DNA of 64,000 nucleotides from Straminergon stramineum (Eukaryota; Streptophyta; Bryopsida; Hypnales; Calliergonaceae). Each line of letters starts with the position of its first letter. The stretch's first letter is position 1. Shown piece by piece: positions 10,820 through 22,301 of the stretch. The DNA lies in contig OY987265.1 in the NCBI GenBank assembly GCA_963920665.1, positions 15,939,001-16,003,000 on the forward strand, given 5' to 3'. The notes beneath the pieces are model-generated. The model was given only the letters and a program-made list of their open reading frames with translations, made no database searches and was not told the DNA's origin. The translations under genes were made by a program, and so were the position numbers.

Positions 10820-13110
10820 AATGTTATTACTAGACTTTGAGAAAGTCTATGATAGAATTGAATGGGATTTCATAGAAAGCATTGTGTCCATCATGGGCTT
10901 CAATCAATAATGGATTAAATGGGTTAGAGCCTTATATATTGTCTCTTAGTGCACAATAGGAATCAACAATACCCAAGACAAGGATGCCCACTTTCTCCAT
11001 TCTTGTATCTCTTTATTGCAGATTGCCTTGCCTACATATTAGAGAGCCAAGGAGTTCAAGGCCTTCAACTCCTAGAAGTAGATGTAGTGTCATTGACCAA
11101 GAATTTGCAAATGACCCAAACTTCTATCTAGTGGGGATAGAAGGAAACCTCAATAGAGCTAAAGTAATCCTTGACTTTTTTGCCATGGCATCAAGATAAA
11201 AAATTAATTACCTTCAATCAAAAGCTATTTGGATTAGTAATAATCCTAAACTTTTTGATTGGGGTATGGAAGTGTAGCTTCGATCAATTGGCTAGCACCA
11301 AGAGGGCCCATTTGATATTTAGATTTCCTTGGAGGCTTCTAAATCCCAACAAAACAAAGGCTCAAAATTGCATTACAAAGCCTCAAATAGAATTTGGCCT
11401 ATTGTGGTACAACCAAGCTCTTACTTGCTAGCAAGGTACCAGAATAGCCAATCAAGTTTTACAAGCATCAATATGGTAACTTGCACCTTCCTGGTCTCCT
11501 AACATTGACATCATATCAAAAATCAAGAGTAATCTAAAACTACATGTGGTTAGGGGAAAACGGTAAAAAAAGGTGTAATCCAAAATAGAATGGGATTCTC
11601 TCATCCAACCGCACAAAAAGGGAGAAATCAAATCAATTGACCCAACCTTATATATACAAAGGCATTATGGCGAAACCAATGATGAAAAATATGATGTCCT
11701 AAAGTGCACCTTATAGAATCTTGATCCAATACCAAAGGAGATCAATCAAACCCAAATGAGGAGGTAAGTGGCCTCCAAATATCCATTTTATTCTTTATGA
11801 TACTAGAGTTAGTGGAAATGGCTTTGACATTTAATGGGCAATATGGAAAGCATGGTGTCACGTCCATCATGGTCCAAAGTTTTAACAACCAAATGGAGTT
11901 GAAGCTACCAGCCACCAAAACATTTTTGGAAGAGTGAACTCTATGGCAAACACAATGGTATGATAGGTGATTCACCATACTATTTAGAAAGCACTTGGAT
12001 GAAGAAAAAAAATGGCAAAATTCAAGACCTATGGGACTTCAACAACTATAGATGGAAGCATGACAAAGTTCTACTTAACACCCTTGGATGCAACTACTCG
12101 CAATCAAGAATTGAGGAAATTATCAACACCATCCATAGTACATGGTCCATGACGCAATCCCCACCCTTCATAGGATTTGAATAGGTGAATGAATACCCCA
12201 CTCACCCTAATCCAATTCTATATGAGATACAAGGGCTACATGCATGTATTTTCATTTACCACTCTTATTTGAATTTTTATAAAAATCAAGTCGTACATGA
12301 TTTGACAAGTAAAGAACTTAGAAGAATCAAAGTTATCATTTGCAATAGAGACCTTCCCACCCCAAAATTAATTGGTACAAAAATTACTTGAGCTTTATTT
12401 GGTTCCAAGGTGCAATTTAAGACCTTGACTTCAACCCTCTGGAGGGTATGGAATTGGAAGTCAAATTTGTTTCCAAAACCTATTCCTTCTTCAATTGCTC
12501 TACTTGCCTTGGTTATCAAATTGGTCAATAGTCAAAACAAATTTGACTTCTAGATTTCTAACCAACTTTACAAAGTTGAAGTTGATTGAACATGAATCTA
12601 AGACTATGATCTAAGCAATATGGAGCAAAAGTAGACTTATGAGAATTCAATTCTTCATTTGACTTGCAAGTTTAGGGGGTTTATCCACTACTAGTTGGAA
12701 CTTGGTCATGGTTTTTCCTCTGTAGTGTTGTAGCTCCCATGGCTCTATCATCAAGATTATAGAGCACGTATTGTGGTCTTGTCAATTGCCATATTCACAA
12801 GGTGTGGAACAAGTTTGAGGACATCTACTAGGCATTAGAGTTGCACAATTCTTTGTCGTGGAGAGAAGCCATCACTAGTATTCCTCCTAGCTCTTTTGAC
12901 CAAGACAACCAATATTCGCCTTCTAACCTTGTGTCCAACATTGCCAACAACGTTCTTTGTTCTACCATCCTTTAGAGGCTTTGGTGTGCACAAAATCTTT
13001 TCATCTTTTAGGATGAAAATATTAGTTCCACTCAAATTTGCGCCTTTGCTTGGCAAGATACCATTCTCGTTGGCATGGCTCATAGTAACCACATTCTCTA
13101 CTACTTTAGT
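10820..13110 (+). pseudogene. Degenerate plant L1-type LINE (reverse transcriptase to C-terminal zinc-finger region)
   Basis: The order of conserved blocks is that of plant L1-type retrotransposon ORF2. L-D-F-E-K-V-Y-D-R-I-E-W-D-F lies near 10825. R-Q-G-C-P-L-S-P-F-L-Y-L-F lies near 10976. F-A-N-D-P-N-F-Y-L lies near 11100, where F-A-D-D would be expected, so one catalytic aspartate is lost. A-N-Q-V-L-Q-A-S-I-W lies near 11450. The C-terminal region with H-V-L-W-S-C lies near 12760, followed by S-W-R-E-A-I and R-L-W-C-A-Q-N. The frame changes and stops many times, so no functional protein can be made. The 5' part with the endonuclease is not recognisable. Confidence 0.85.
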
Positions 13111-13284
13111 AGATGTAGTGATGACCGTTCGAAAATCATTTGCTAAGAGTTTCTTTACACTTGGTGCACAAAATGAGGTTTTCTATTCTAGTAGTTTTCA
13201 CCAACCTAAGTGGAATTTGACCTCCAATCTCATTCCCTAATTGCCTTGGCCATGTGAGCTAGATTGATTGTTTGTTTCCTCCTT

Positions 13285-13540
13285 GTTTTTATGAAAGCAT
13301 AATCACATTTCAAAGAAAAATACATATGGATGGAAATCCGTAGTTTGTTTGTTATTATAAAAAACATTGTCACTTTCCAAAGAAAAATACCTATGGATTG
13401 AAACCCATAGTTTGTTTTTATGAAAGTATCATCACTTTCCATAGAAAAATATGTATGGATTGAAACCCATAGTTTCTTTTTATGAAAGCATCCGTCATTT
13501 TCCAAAGAAAAATACATATGGATTGAAACCTACAGTAGAG
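13285..13540 (+). repeat. Tandem repeat, four units of 62-67 bp after the LINE relic
   Basis: TATGGAT.GAAA recurs at about 13325, 13392, 13454 and 13517, each preceded by CAAAGAAAAATA and followed by CATAGTTTG and TATGAAAG. It sits just downstream of the LINE C-terminal region, so it may be the element's 3' tail, or an independent minisatellite. Confidence 0.85.
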
Positions 13541-13970
13541 GCAACAAATATGAAAAATTTCGGCTTCCTAAACTGTCTGGCTCCACAAATGCAGTACAAT
13601 TTGAACCTTTGCAAGTGCAGTGTACCCAAAGAGGAAGTGCATGTCCGAGTGGTGGGGGGCATACCTTACCTCCAAATATTTCCCAAGTGTGGGCAGTGAG
13701 AGGTGGCTGCTATCAAATCTACGGTTGCTTTAGGCCGGGAACTCCAAGAGGAGTTTCAAGTTGTTGGAGGAAGACTGAGATTGCGAATGCGTGAGAGGAT
13801 TGGATATTGCAAAGGACCAGCCCACTAAATAAGTTACATCTTCAAGCAACTTCATTGGCTGGCTGGCTGGAGTGGCATTTAGGCCATCACCGACACCCCT
13901 CACATGTGCTTCAACCTTCAGTGTCTCTGGGATTGCCATATCCACACCCAAAAACACCCTGGAGCATAGA
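13541..13970. other. Moderately GC-rich spacer, no gene recognised
   Basis: Overlapping frames of 60-95 codons exist on both strands, but none has recognisable domains. A (TGGC)3 run occurs near 13858. Confidence 0.35.
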
Positions 13971-14175
13971 TAAGGTAAGAGCACCCAATGGCATCCCTTT
14001 CTAGACCAGGAATTCATTCTAGAACATAAATGTAGCTAGACCATAGACATCTTATCATATTAGGTCAAAAAAATAAGTTCTCTATCGTCTACTTACATTT
14101 ATAGTCTAAAATGATTATGCTTTGTAGAGTCTGACACCATTGGGTACGAGGATGCCATTGGGTGCTCTTACCTTA
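13971..14175. mobile_element. MITE with ~25-bp termini, possible TA target duplication
   Basis: The left end TAAGGTAAGAGCACCCAATG is complemented by the right end CATTGGGTGCTCTTACCTTA, almost without mismatch. Taking TA as the duplicated target leaves AGGTAAGAGCACCC as the terminus, which would fit Tc1/mariner. It is about 205 bp with an AT-rich, non-coding interior. The near-perfect arms imply recent insertion. Confidence 0.8.
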
Positions 14176-15081
14176 GACTAGATGGATTACAATTGTTAAA
14201 TTGATCAAATCTTCAATGAGGATTTTGGCATATGGTGCCTAAATTATGCTGCACTTTGAAATCTTGCACCTTGAGTGTAAAACTTATTGCATTTTTTCTA
14301 TACTGATTTGATAATAAACATTACTAACCTGGTGTTGGTTTTAAATCTTTTATCGCTACAACTTTAAAACCTCACACATTTCGTTTATGACATCCAAATG
14401 AAGCATTTGTAAATGCATTGAAATTGAAATTTAACTTGCTAATATATCAATCATATGTAACAATGTAACCATTCTAATATTGAACTTAGAGCTAGAACAG
14501 GCTTCAGACTTCGATCAACGTGATGTGAAGAAGGTGCAATGTGGAAGCTTACTTAACACTGAAGCGCTCCGACGTCCATATTCTGGATGACGAACAGAGG
14601 GCTTCAAGGCACTTTTTAGTCCAACTCACTTATCATTTATCCAATGCAACATTTGAATCTAGAAAAGACAACCATCCTTAATGACTGAATTCATAAAATT
14701 TCAGTAAATCATGTTTCTTTACAAAGATATAAGCAAAAATGTGCAAAAATTCAGAAAAGGATTGAGGAGTTTAGGGGTTAACTTAACTTAACTTAAGCTT
14801 TAGCTTCGCGTCCGTCTTTTGGCTCCAGGTTCTGAGATCTGAAGTTGTTTGCTTGACGCACCCAGTTGATAAGCTTAGATTTTCTGCTAATTGAAGGCAT
14901 GCCAGCTTGGAGAAGTAATTCGTGTAAAACTTCATTTTAGTCCTTTCGATTGCTGCAGAGTACCCACAACTGAATAATCATCACTTCAGTCAGCAACTGC
15001 AACAAGAATAAGGGCTTTCTGTCCATTCAGAACAGAATGTTCCCTAGTTACAATCTCCCTTCCACCTGACAATCTTGAGTC
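14176..15081. other. Spacer with a solo TTTAGGGGTTAA element end
   Basis: TTTAGGGGTTAA at about 14770-14781 is the right terminus of a TTAA-class element whose left end I could not find. It runs directly into TTAACTTAACTTAA. From 14780 to 15080 the DNA is more GC-rich and looks low-copy. No ORF is credible. Confidence 0.4.
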
Positions 15082-15348
15082 AGGTGGGTACCCCCCCAAA
15101 ACTGTCAAGTTTTGCTACGTACCTCCAATTTCTTATTTCCTTGTTGGGAAGGGAGAGGAGGCCGTGCTAACGCACCAAAGAATGCAGCATTTGGATACCA
15201 TATGCAAAAGTTAGGAAGGGTGAAATTTTTTTTTGTAGAACTGATGTTCTAAAATGGTTTCTGCGACAAAAGGTACATATTGATTTAGGAGATGTATATA
15301 GAGTGATGATGTTGGTTTTAGGCACTGCAATTTTAGGTGTACCCACCT
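15082..15348 (-). mobile_element. GTGGGTAC-ended MITE, copy 2
   Basis: AGGTGGGTACCCC and GTACCCACCT form the ends. Read in reverse it matches the copies at 6014 and 21838 over most of its length (GGAGATGTATATAGAGTGAT, GCATTTGGATACCATATGCA). Length is 267 bp. Confidence 0.85.
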
Positions 15349-16669
15349 TCTAAACTAGGCAGTAATTATATTTGCTTTAATTGCATGATGATACTAACAT
15401 GGTTTTCCACACATCCAAAAATGCTTCTTAGAAGAAAAAAAAGTTTAATTGATTGATTCTAAGGCCATTGTGAATGAAGAGACTCTAGGTTGTAGATTGT
15501 TCAACTTCATTGCAAAAAATAGAGTAGAGAATGGAAAAGAAAAGTCCCATTATGAGAAATAACATGTCGAGCTTTGGGAGAGGTGATGAGTTTTCTCATA
15601 ATGAGACTCTTCTTTTGCAATTCTAGACATAACCTCAATGCTAAATGTGTGGATCTTAGTTAACTATGCTAAATCAGGGGGCTTGAAAGAAGTCCCTCAT
15701 AATACTAAAGCAACCCCATGTATGCAAAAGAATGTGCCTCTTCTCATGCATTAAGAGTGTCACATCCCATGAGATAAGTTCCATTGAGGTTATGAATCAA
15801 TATTAATAACCATCACAAAGTATGTCTTTCACCATTAGTTGCCCAAATTTTTTCTTCAAATAGGGGGTATCTATTCAAGATTGGGAAATTTATTCATGAC
15901 AAACTAAATTATTGAATTGGTGGATTTTTGTAAAATTGACTTAGATATGTCTTGCACTAAGCTCTTGAAATGTTCCTAATCTACCTAGTAGACAATAGGA
16001 CTCTTAGCCCTTAAAAGACAAACCAAGCCTCAAGGACATGACTGAAGTCAAACCTAAATTTCACACAATTTTTAATTTTAAATGTCTTTAATCTTGATTA
16101 TAAAGATGTGACTCCAATAATCTAATTTTTTACTTATTTTATTTTTTCCTAAAATTGTTAAAATTATAATTTTTGTCACACTTTGAAGGTAGCCTCTTGA
16201 AAACTTTGCGTACACCACTTTTGAACTTTTCTATCAAACTTCTCTCAATGTTAGATCAAGGAGTAGACCAACTACACCATGACCTTTGTCATTAGTTATC
16301 ATCTCCATTTTAGCTAAAAACTTAATAGTATTTTAAGATTTTTTGTAATTACTATGATTTTTATAGAGAATTATTTTTTTTTAAAGAATATAAAGTTCAT
16401 TTTAGTATTTCTAACTATAAAAAATTAATCTCATTGAATTTTTGATATATATTACTACATGAGAATAATATAAAAAATTTGAAAGGTGAATAGAAAACCA
16501 ATTCTAGAAAACTAATGAAGTTTGACCAAGAAAGAGTATGGACTATCCTTTTGAAGGTAAAGGTTAAACCCAAAATTCTCAATAATTCACTTTGAGGATG
16601 ATGAATGTTTTAAAATTTTCACTTCCTTTAATTCATATTCTCTAAGGAAGCTTCAAGAAGATTTTGTGA
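15349..16669. other. AT-rich spacer with a small inverted repeat
   Basis: An imperfect hairpin occurs at about 15540-15616 (AAGTCCCATTATGAGAAA with its complement TTTCTCATAATGAGACT). Otherwise there is no gene, RNA or terminal repeat. Confidence 0.4.
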
Positions 16670-17058
16670 TATAGTAGAATTGCCCATTATTAGCTACTTA
16701 AGCATTTTGTGCATGATCTAGAGTAGTAGAAGGCATTGTTAAATTTTTCCCATGTAGAGAGATAGAAAGATGGGCATTGTCAAATTTTCGTAATTTTTTT
16801 TCAGAAATTTAAGTTGTTATGAATTTTAGAAGCCAAAAGTTGGCATACTCCCATCCCCAATACATAGATTCTTTCATCACTGCTCATCTAAAGACTAATT
16901 TGGCTCTCAAAACGAAGCACATGTGTCATAACAGTGATGGCTAGAAGATGGTGGGAAACCAAAAATCGAATGATTACTTATTAGTCATCTCTTTGTTGAG
17001 TTTTCCATTGGCTATGTATTGACCATGGGTCTTGATTGGTCATGGGAGGTTATACCAT
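16670..17058 (+). mobile_element. TATGGTAGAACC-ended element, copy A (uninterrupted)
   Basis: The ends TATAGTAGAATTGCCCATTA and GGGAGGTTATACCATA are degraded versions of TATGGTAGAACC and its complement. The interior (CATCCCCAATACATAGATTC, TTGGCTCTCAAAACGAAGCA) is shared with 37667-38310 and 57525-57925. It preserves the empty site CTATGTATTGACCATGGG, which in copy B is occupied by a hAT MITE. Non-coding. Confidence 0.8.
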
Positions 17059-17987
17059 ATATCAATGGAAAGAAGAAAAAATTTAGAACACAAAGCAATG
17101 GATAACATTCTTAAATGAGAAGTCTAGTGGGGCCTTCTACAATGAGCTTAGATTTCATTGTAACAAGAACATGTTTGTAATAAAGTGTTTCACAATAAAG
17201 TATATGCACCCATAACCAACACTCCTCAAAATACAACACCTATGTTTGGACCACAAAGGGACACTTTTTGCTTAGATATTGATGAAACAAAATGTACACA
17301 ATCTAAAAATGAATGTAGTGCTTATTTTCTTAGTACATCTAGAGACAATACTTCAAAATGCATAATTTATTCATACAATATATAAATAATGTACGCTAAA
17401 GTACATTGGACTCTTCTTCCAATTGCTAATAAGGCTTAATAGAAATTATTGATGTTTGACAATAGGAACTAATAAGTATGTTCATTTGTAATTAGGGTTG
17501 ATCTTAGGTGTGCATGTCTTATATGGACAATCTTGCATTCAAGATGTTCTGCAATGAAAGCAACCTTGATTCATAGAAAGCAATGCCCCCCCTTACCTTA
17601 AAGTTCATCAATGTTTAAGGTATATATATCCAAAATTTCCCCTAATCCAATTGTACCCCCTACTATTGTGCCCAATTGCCCTCTTACATTCTAATGTTCC
17701 TAGTGAACATTATAAAAGGTTGCATAATGATTTTTTTAGTGTAGACTTGGGGTTGAAAAGGATTGAATGTGGGTTGAAAAGTCATTGTTTTATAACTCCA
17801 AGGAAATCACCATGTGGTTTAGAGACATGACAAGAGGTTCCTTTATTATTCTACAATTTGAAGGGATGCTTTTGCATTACTATTGCAAAAGTGTAGGGAA
17901 TCCCAAGAAGGACATTGTCCAAATGGATGAGAATAGTTCCCTTGGGAGACAACAATCGAGAAAGCACTATGTTTTTGTTTTTCTCAC
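17059..17987. other. Spacer, short frames only
   Basis: Frames of 66 aa (17185-17385) and 74 aa (17767-17991) show no recognisable domain and are probably chance or transposon debris. Confidence 0.4.
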
Positions 17988-18940
17988 TTAACCCCTAAAG
18001 GACCAAACGGTGTTTTTTGGCAACATAGCGATTTCAGGCAGCTCACTACGGATGGAATTTTTATTTTTTTTCTTCAAAATTTTCACACAACATGTGCCCA
18101 AGGAGTAGCTTTAAGACTCAACAATTTTCAGAACTTTTGAATACATGGTTAAAAAGTTATTGTATGATATGTTGTTTTCATTGCTCGGCGGGCAGCTCGG
18201 GCAGCAAAAAAAACTTCTTTAAAAATCACTTTTTTTAAAAATAAAAATTTGAAATTGATTTTCCTGATTTTTATATACATGGAAAGCTTTGAATCATTCC
18301 ATTTTGATTTATGAGATGAAAGTTATGAAGAGTTTTAATTGTGGGTAGTTTGTGGGTAGTAATGGAATCTCTACTCTAAAATAAACTTCGAAGACCTTTA
18401 TTTCACTCAATTTTTAATATTTTTGGAAAAAAATAAAAACGTGAGGTGTAGATTGTTTATTGCAACAATTTAACCATTGGGATTGTCATTTTTCAATTCC
18501 ATAAATAAATGATTAACAATTTAGTATTTTGAATCATTCTCTACTTCTTTCAACTTACTATTTTTTTCCTATATGTTGTACAATTCCAAATGATCTAAAA
18601 TTTTTCAAGCATGTAGCCAACATGACTTGAAGAATGAATCCAAAGAGTTACAACCATTTTGGACATTTTTTCATAATGATCTGAGCTTGTGGAGTGCATC
18701 TGCCCGGATTTTCGCAGGGCCAAAAAATGGCTTTTTGACACTTCAAATGCTAATATCTTACAATCCAAATGGTGGAAATTTCTGAAATTTTTTCTGCATC
18801 TTCCCAAACCAACTTACTACAAGATCCTACGGTTACATTTGTCCAAAAATTTATTTTTTCTAAAATTTGGTACTTGTACTAGAGATGACAGTTTTGGAGT
18901 GTTTTTGGTGAAAACACAGTCAAATACATTTAGGGGTTAA
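17988..18940. mobile_element. Large TTAA-flanked non-autonomous element, ~950 bp, intact copy
   Basis: It starts TTAACCCCTAAAGGACC and ends ATACATTTAGGGGTTAA, giving TTAA on both sides and about 8-bp CCCCTAAA termini. The interior is AT-rich and non-coding. The first 650 bp match 59632-60243, with GTTTTTTGGCAACATAG and CATGGAAAGCTTTGAATCAT conserved. The TTAA target points to piggyBac or Sola3. No transposase is present to decide. Confidence 0.8.
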
Positions 18941-20526
18941 TGTGTATTTTTTATAAAAGAAAATAGAATTGACCAAAATGCAAATGAAAACCCCTCTAGT
19001 TTGTTGTTCTATTGCAAAAAATTTTTATGAATATGATCACTTTATTTATATATATACTGACCAATGAGGGACGACAATGGGTGTACACCAATATTTTGAA
19101 GGAGTAACAAAAAAAAAATTCTAATCTGTAAATTTAAATTTGTTTGAATTTGGAGTCCAGCTTTAACTCTAAAACTGTTAAATCCAAAATAGTTTGGAGG
19201 TGTTTGGGGCATCCAAAGTGAAGTATCATATTTTTTTTCCTCTCATTTTTCTTTTGAGATTGGAAAATCAAACAACCTCATAGGGAATCTAATTTCCACA
19301 AAGATCCAACGCTTGGTTAAAAAATGAAGGAATTTCTTTTTGACCTCCAATTTGGATAGGTGGAGGCTCAAAGCATTCTTTTTCTTTGAAAACTTGCTTA
19401 CTTCTTCCTAATTTGAGTCTCTACTCAAAATTTTCAATCCTTGAATCTTTTTACAAATTAGAATTTGGGTTATGGGGCTCAAGAAGCTACCTTGGAAAAA
19501 CAACATTGCATTGCTCAATCTTTGCTCAGTCATCTCTCATACATACAATACTGTTAGACCGCAATTTTTTTAGGCAAGCCCCTTGCACTAGTCAAGAGTA
19601 ACGGCATCCCAAGGTTACAAATTCCTAAAAGAGGGTTGATTTTTCATTTACAGACCTGCTTTCACAATGGGCAATTTTAGGAGTAGTATTTTCTAATTTT
19701 TGACCCAAGGAACTTCAGGAATGAGTTACAATATCGCATTTGACTGTGTATTTGACTGAGTTAATACGTATTTGACTGAGCCGAAAACCGCCATCACCAC
19801 CTTGGTGAGTTCCGAAGGCAAGTAATTCCCAAGTTACCAGTCATTGCTGGCATCCCCAGTGGCAGTGTTTTCCTTGTTCTTGGTGCTTGGTGCTGATGCT
19901 CCATCTACATCGAAAGCGGATCGAGAATAACTTTAAAAACTACCTATAACGTAGTGGTGGTAAGTTACAATTGAAGCAATAATCTGCGCAAAAGAGAGAG
20001 AGAGATCTAACTTAAGTAAGGCTAAGCCCCTTTGGTTGTCAGCTCACACAAGCGTATATATAACTTGGAGCTGAAGTAGAAGTGATGGTGAAGGAATTGA
20101 TCCAATTTTACAGTAGTTTCTGTTTGTGGAATTTTTGCAAGTACAGTTTTTTGATGCACCAAAACTTAGCCTACAACTTTGACTGCCGCCACGCCGCCTT
20201 TGGGAATGCGGGGAACCCAACAACTCATCAGTCAAGTACCACCCCCAAATCCACCCCCAAATAAAGGAAATATATTTGTATATTTATAACCTCAACCGCC
20301 ACATTTTGAGGCACTTTGAGGCTCCGTTAACTTAGTTGCTTGCTTAAGCAGGACACTAACTTAACTTACTAAATCTTCGGTATGAGTGGTTCCACATGCT
20401 TAAGTACACATAATATAATCTGGGAAATCATGGTTTGATATATAATACAAAAAAGAAGGAAGACTAGATACTCTGGACAAGACCAACAGCTGAGTGAATG
20501 CTTCTAAGTTACTGGAAGTTCAGGTG
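18941..20526. other. Spacer, with a low-copy promoter-like island at 19720-20400
   Basis: From about 19720 GC rises. The island holds three TATTTGACTGAG-like repeats (19740-19785), a (GA)n run near 19992, a TATATATA near 20054 and TTAACTTA motifs. A 60-codon frame follows at 20082-20264 with no recognisable product. It could be the upstream region of a lost or unrecognised gene. Confidence 0.35.
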
Positions 20527-20843
20527 AGGTGGGTACCCGCAAGCCACATCTTTTGGCTAATGTGCCTAGTTACTACTATTAGACTGGTGAAATTTTCATA
20601 TTTTCTTGTTGGCAAGGGAAAGGAGGTTCCAATGCACCAAAGAATGTGGCATTTGGATATTGGATGCAAAAGTTATGATGGGTCAAAGTTTTAATTGGTA
20701 GATGTTCTGAAATCGTTTCTTCAACATAGGTACATATGGATTTTTGGAGAAGTACAGGGAGTGATGATGGTTTGGTTTGGTTTGGTTTTTTCACAAGTGA
20801 TGATGGTGGTTTTAGGCAAGGTGCAAATGTGGGTGGACCCACT
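20527..20843 (-). mobile_element. GTGGGTAC-ended MITE, copy 3 (with internal expansion)
   Basis: AGGTGGGTACCC and GTGGACCCACT form the ends. The reverse matches copies 1 and 4. It is about 317 bp, longer than its relatives. The extra length comes from a TGGTTTGG-type run and a repeated GTGATGATGG near 20760-20810. Confidence 0.8.
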
Positions 20844-21837
20844 TTAACTGCATCTAATTGTGACCTGTTTGCTTGCTTGCTTGTTTGCAAAACTAACCCA
20901 AATAATTTTTTTTCAAAGTTTACAACATGTAAACAAGAGAGACAAAGGCTAATTTTGAATAAACCTATAATGAACACTTTGAAAATTTATAGTTTAATTA
21001 ACAGTTTCCCAAAATTATATGATAAGAGAATAGAAAAATCCTATTTTGTTTGCGAAGAAGACCTGACAAAATTCTTTATAGTTTAATAGTAGGTTTCATG
21101 TTCAAATGCTTGTTGAAGAGATTTTGGATTCAATTACTTTACATACAATACAATATTAAAAAAAAAACATGTTCTAGAAAAAACAATAGAAATAAATTGA
21201 CCTCATAAATAGATGTTCATTGCACAACATTTAGAAAAAGGACATTCAAATTTTGCCATGAATGTAGAAAATTTACCAATTAAACTCTACCATTCTTGTA
21301 GCTCTTAAAGATTTTGGCTTATAATTATATTCAAAATACCATACTTGGATGTTCTTGCGTATTTGTGACCAAAAAAATCAGATTTCATTGATAGGTAACC
21401 ATGATTGGCAGAAAAATTTGTTCAATAGCATGAGGGTGATTTAGAGCAAGAGGAGCTCAAATTTGGTGATTTAAGACATTGTGAAAGAATCCAATTAAGA
21501 ATTAAACCTTGAGTGCTCCAAAATCCATACTTGGGATTATGGACACACTTCTACATGCAATATAGTCCTAATAACTTCTCATTCATCCTAAGTAATACCT
21601 GAATCTTTGTAGAATAACCTTCCACTTTGACCAATTTGATGAAACTAAGGTAGAATTTTTATTTTTAACAAAGACATAAACAAGAGTTTGTCAAAATTGA
21701 AATAAGTATCTCTAGGCTAAGCATGAAAATATTTGATGCATAAGAAGCTTGTTTATAAGGAACACGTTCAATTACATTTGTTACAATATTTAAGCCAATA
21801 ATGAAAGGAATTTGTCTTTCCTAACAATATGCAATAA
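20844..21837. other. AT-rich spacer, nothing recognised
   Basis: No credible ORF or paired termini. Confidence 0.4.
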
Positions 21838-22127
21838 GGTGGGAATATATCCAAAATCACACCCTCCCTGAACTTGCCATCATCACTCTATATACATCTC
21901 CAAAATCAATATCAATGAATTTATGCTAAAGAAACGATTATAGAACCTCTACCAAAAAATACACTTTGATCCTTCATAACTTTTGCATATTGTATCCAAA
22001 TGTCATGTTCTTTGCTGTGTTGGGACCTCCTTTCACTTGCCAACAATAAAATATGAAAATATGACTAGTCAAATAATAATAGTGATTAGGCATAGTAGCA
22101 AAAGTGGCAGTTTTGGGGTACCCACCT
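21838..22127 (+). mobile_element. GTGGGTAC-ended MITE, copy 4
   Basis: It starts AGGTGGGAATATATCC, where the TAC is replaced, and ends GGTACCCACCT. It shares ATCACTCTATATACATCTCC and CTTTGATCCTTCATAACTTT with copy 1. Length is 290 bp. Confidence 0.85.
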
Positions 22128-22170
22128 TAGTTCATTCAACCCTCAAAACAGAAAGATTTTTAACACTAAG

Positions 22171-22301
22171 CAGTGATCCCAGAACTACTTCAGGGAAATT
22201 AGCCAACTGTTCATTTTTGGAAGATTTTTTTGAATTTAACACTGAGGGCATGAAGAAATTATGTAGCAACTGAGTGAATTTAGCCAGTTTTGGGATCACT
22301 G
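22171..22301. mobile_element. hAT-like MITE, 131 bp
   Basis: The termini CAGTGATCCCAGAACT and (complement) CAGTGATCCCAAAACT begin with CAGTG, as in many hAT elements. The flanking octamers are ACACTAAG and ACGGTAAG, six of eight identical, consistent with an old 8-bp target duplication. Confidence 0.65.

Noticed and set aside
13230..13517. 95-aa minus-strand frame with internal repeats
   Set aside because: It is the translation of the 62-67 bp tandem array and has no independent support.
18926..18940. TTTAGGG-like sequences as interstitial telomere repeats
   Set aside because: Each occurrence is a single TTTAGGGG at an element end beside TTAA. There is no tandem TTTAGGG array.
20736..21086. 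116-aa plus-strand frame
   Set aside because: Its first third is a GTGGGTAC-ended MITE and the rest is low-complexity AT-rich DNA.
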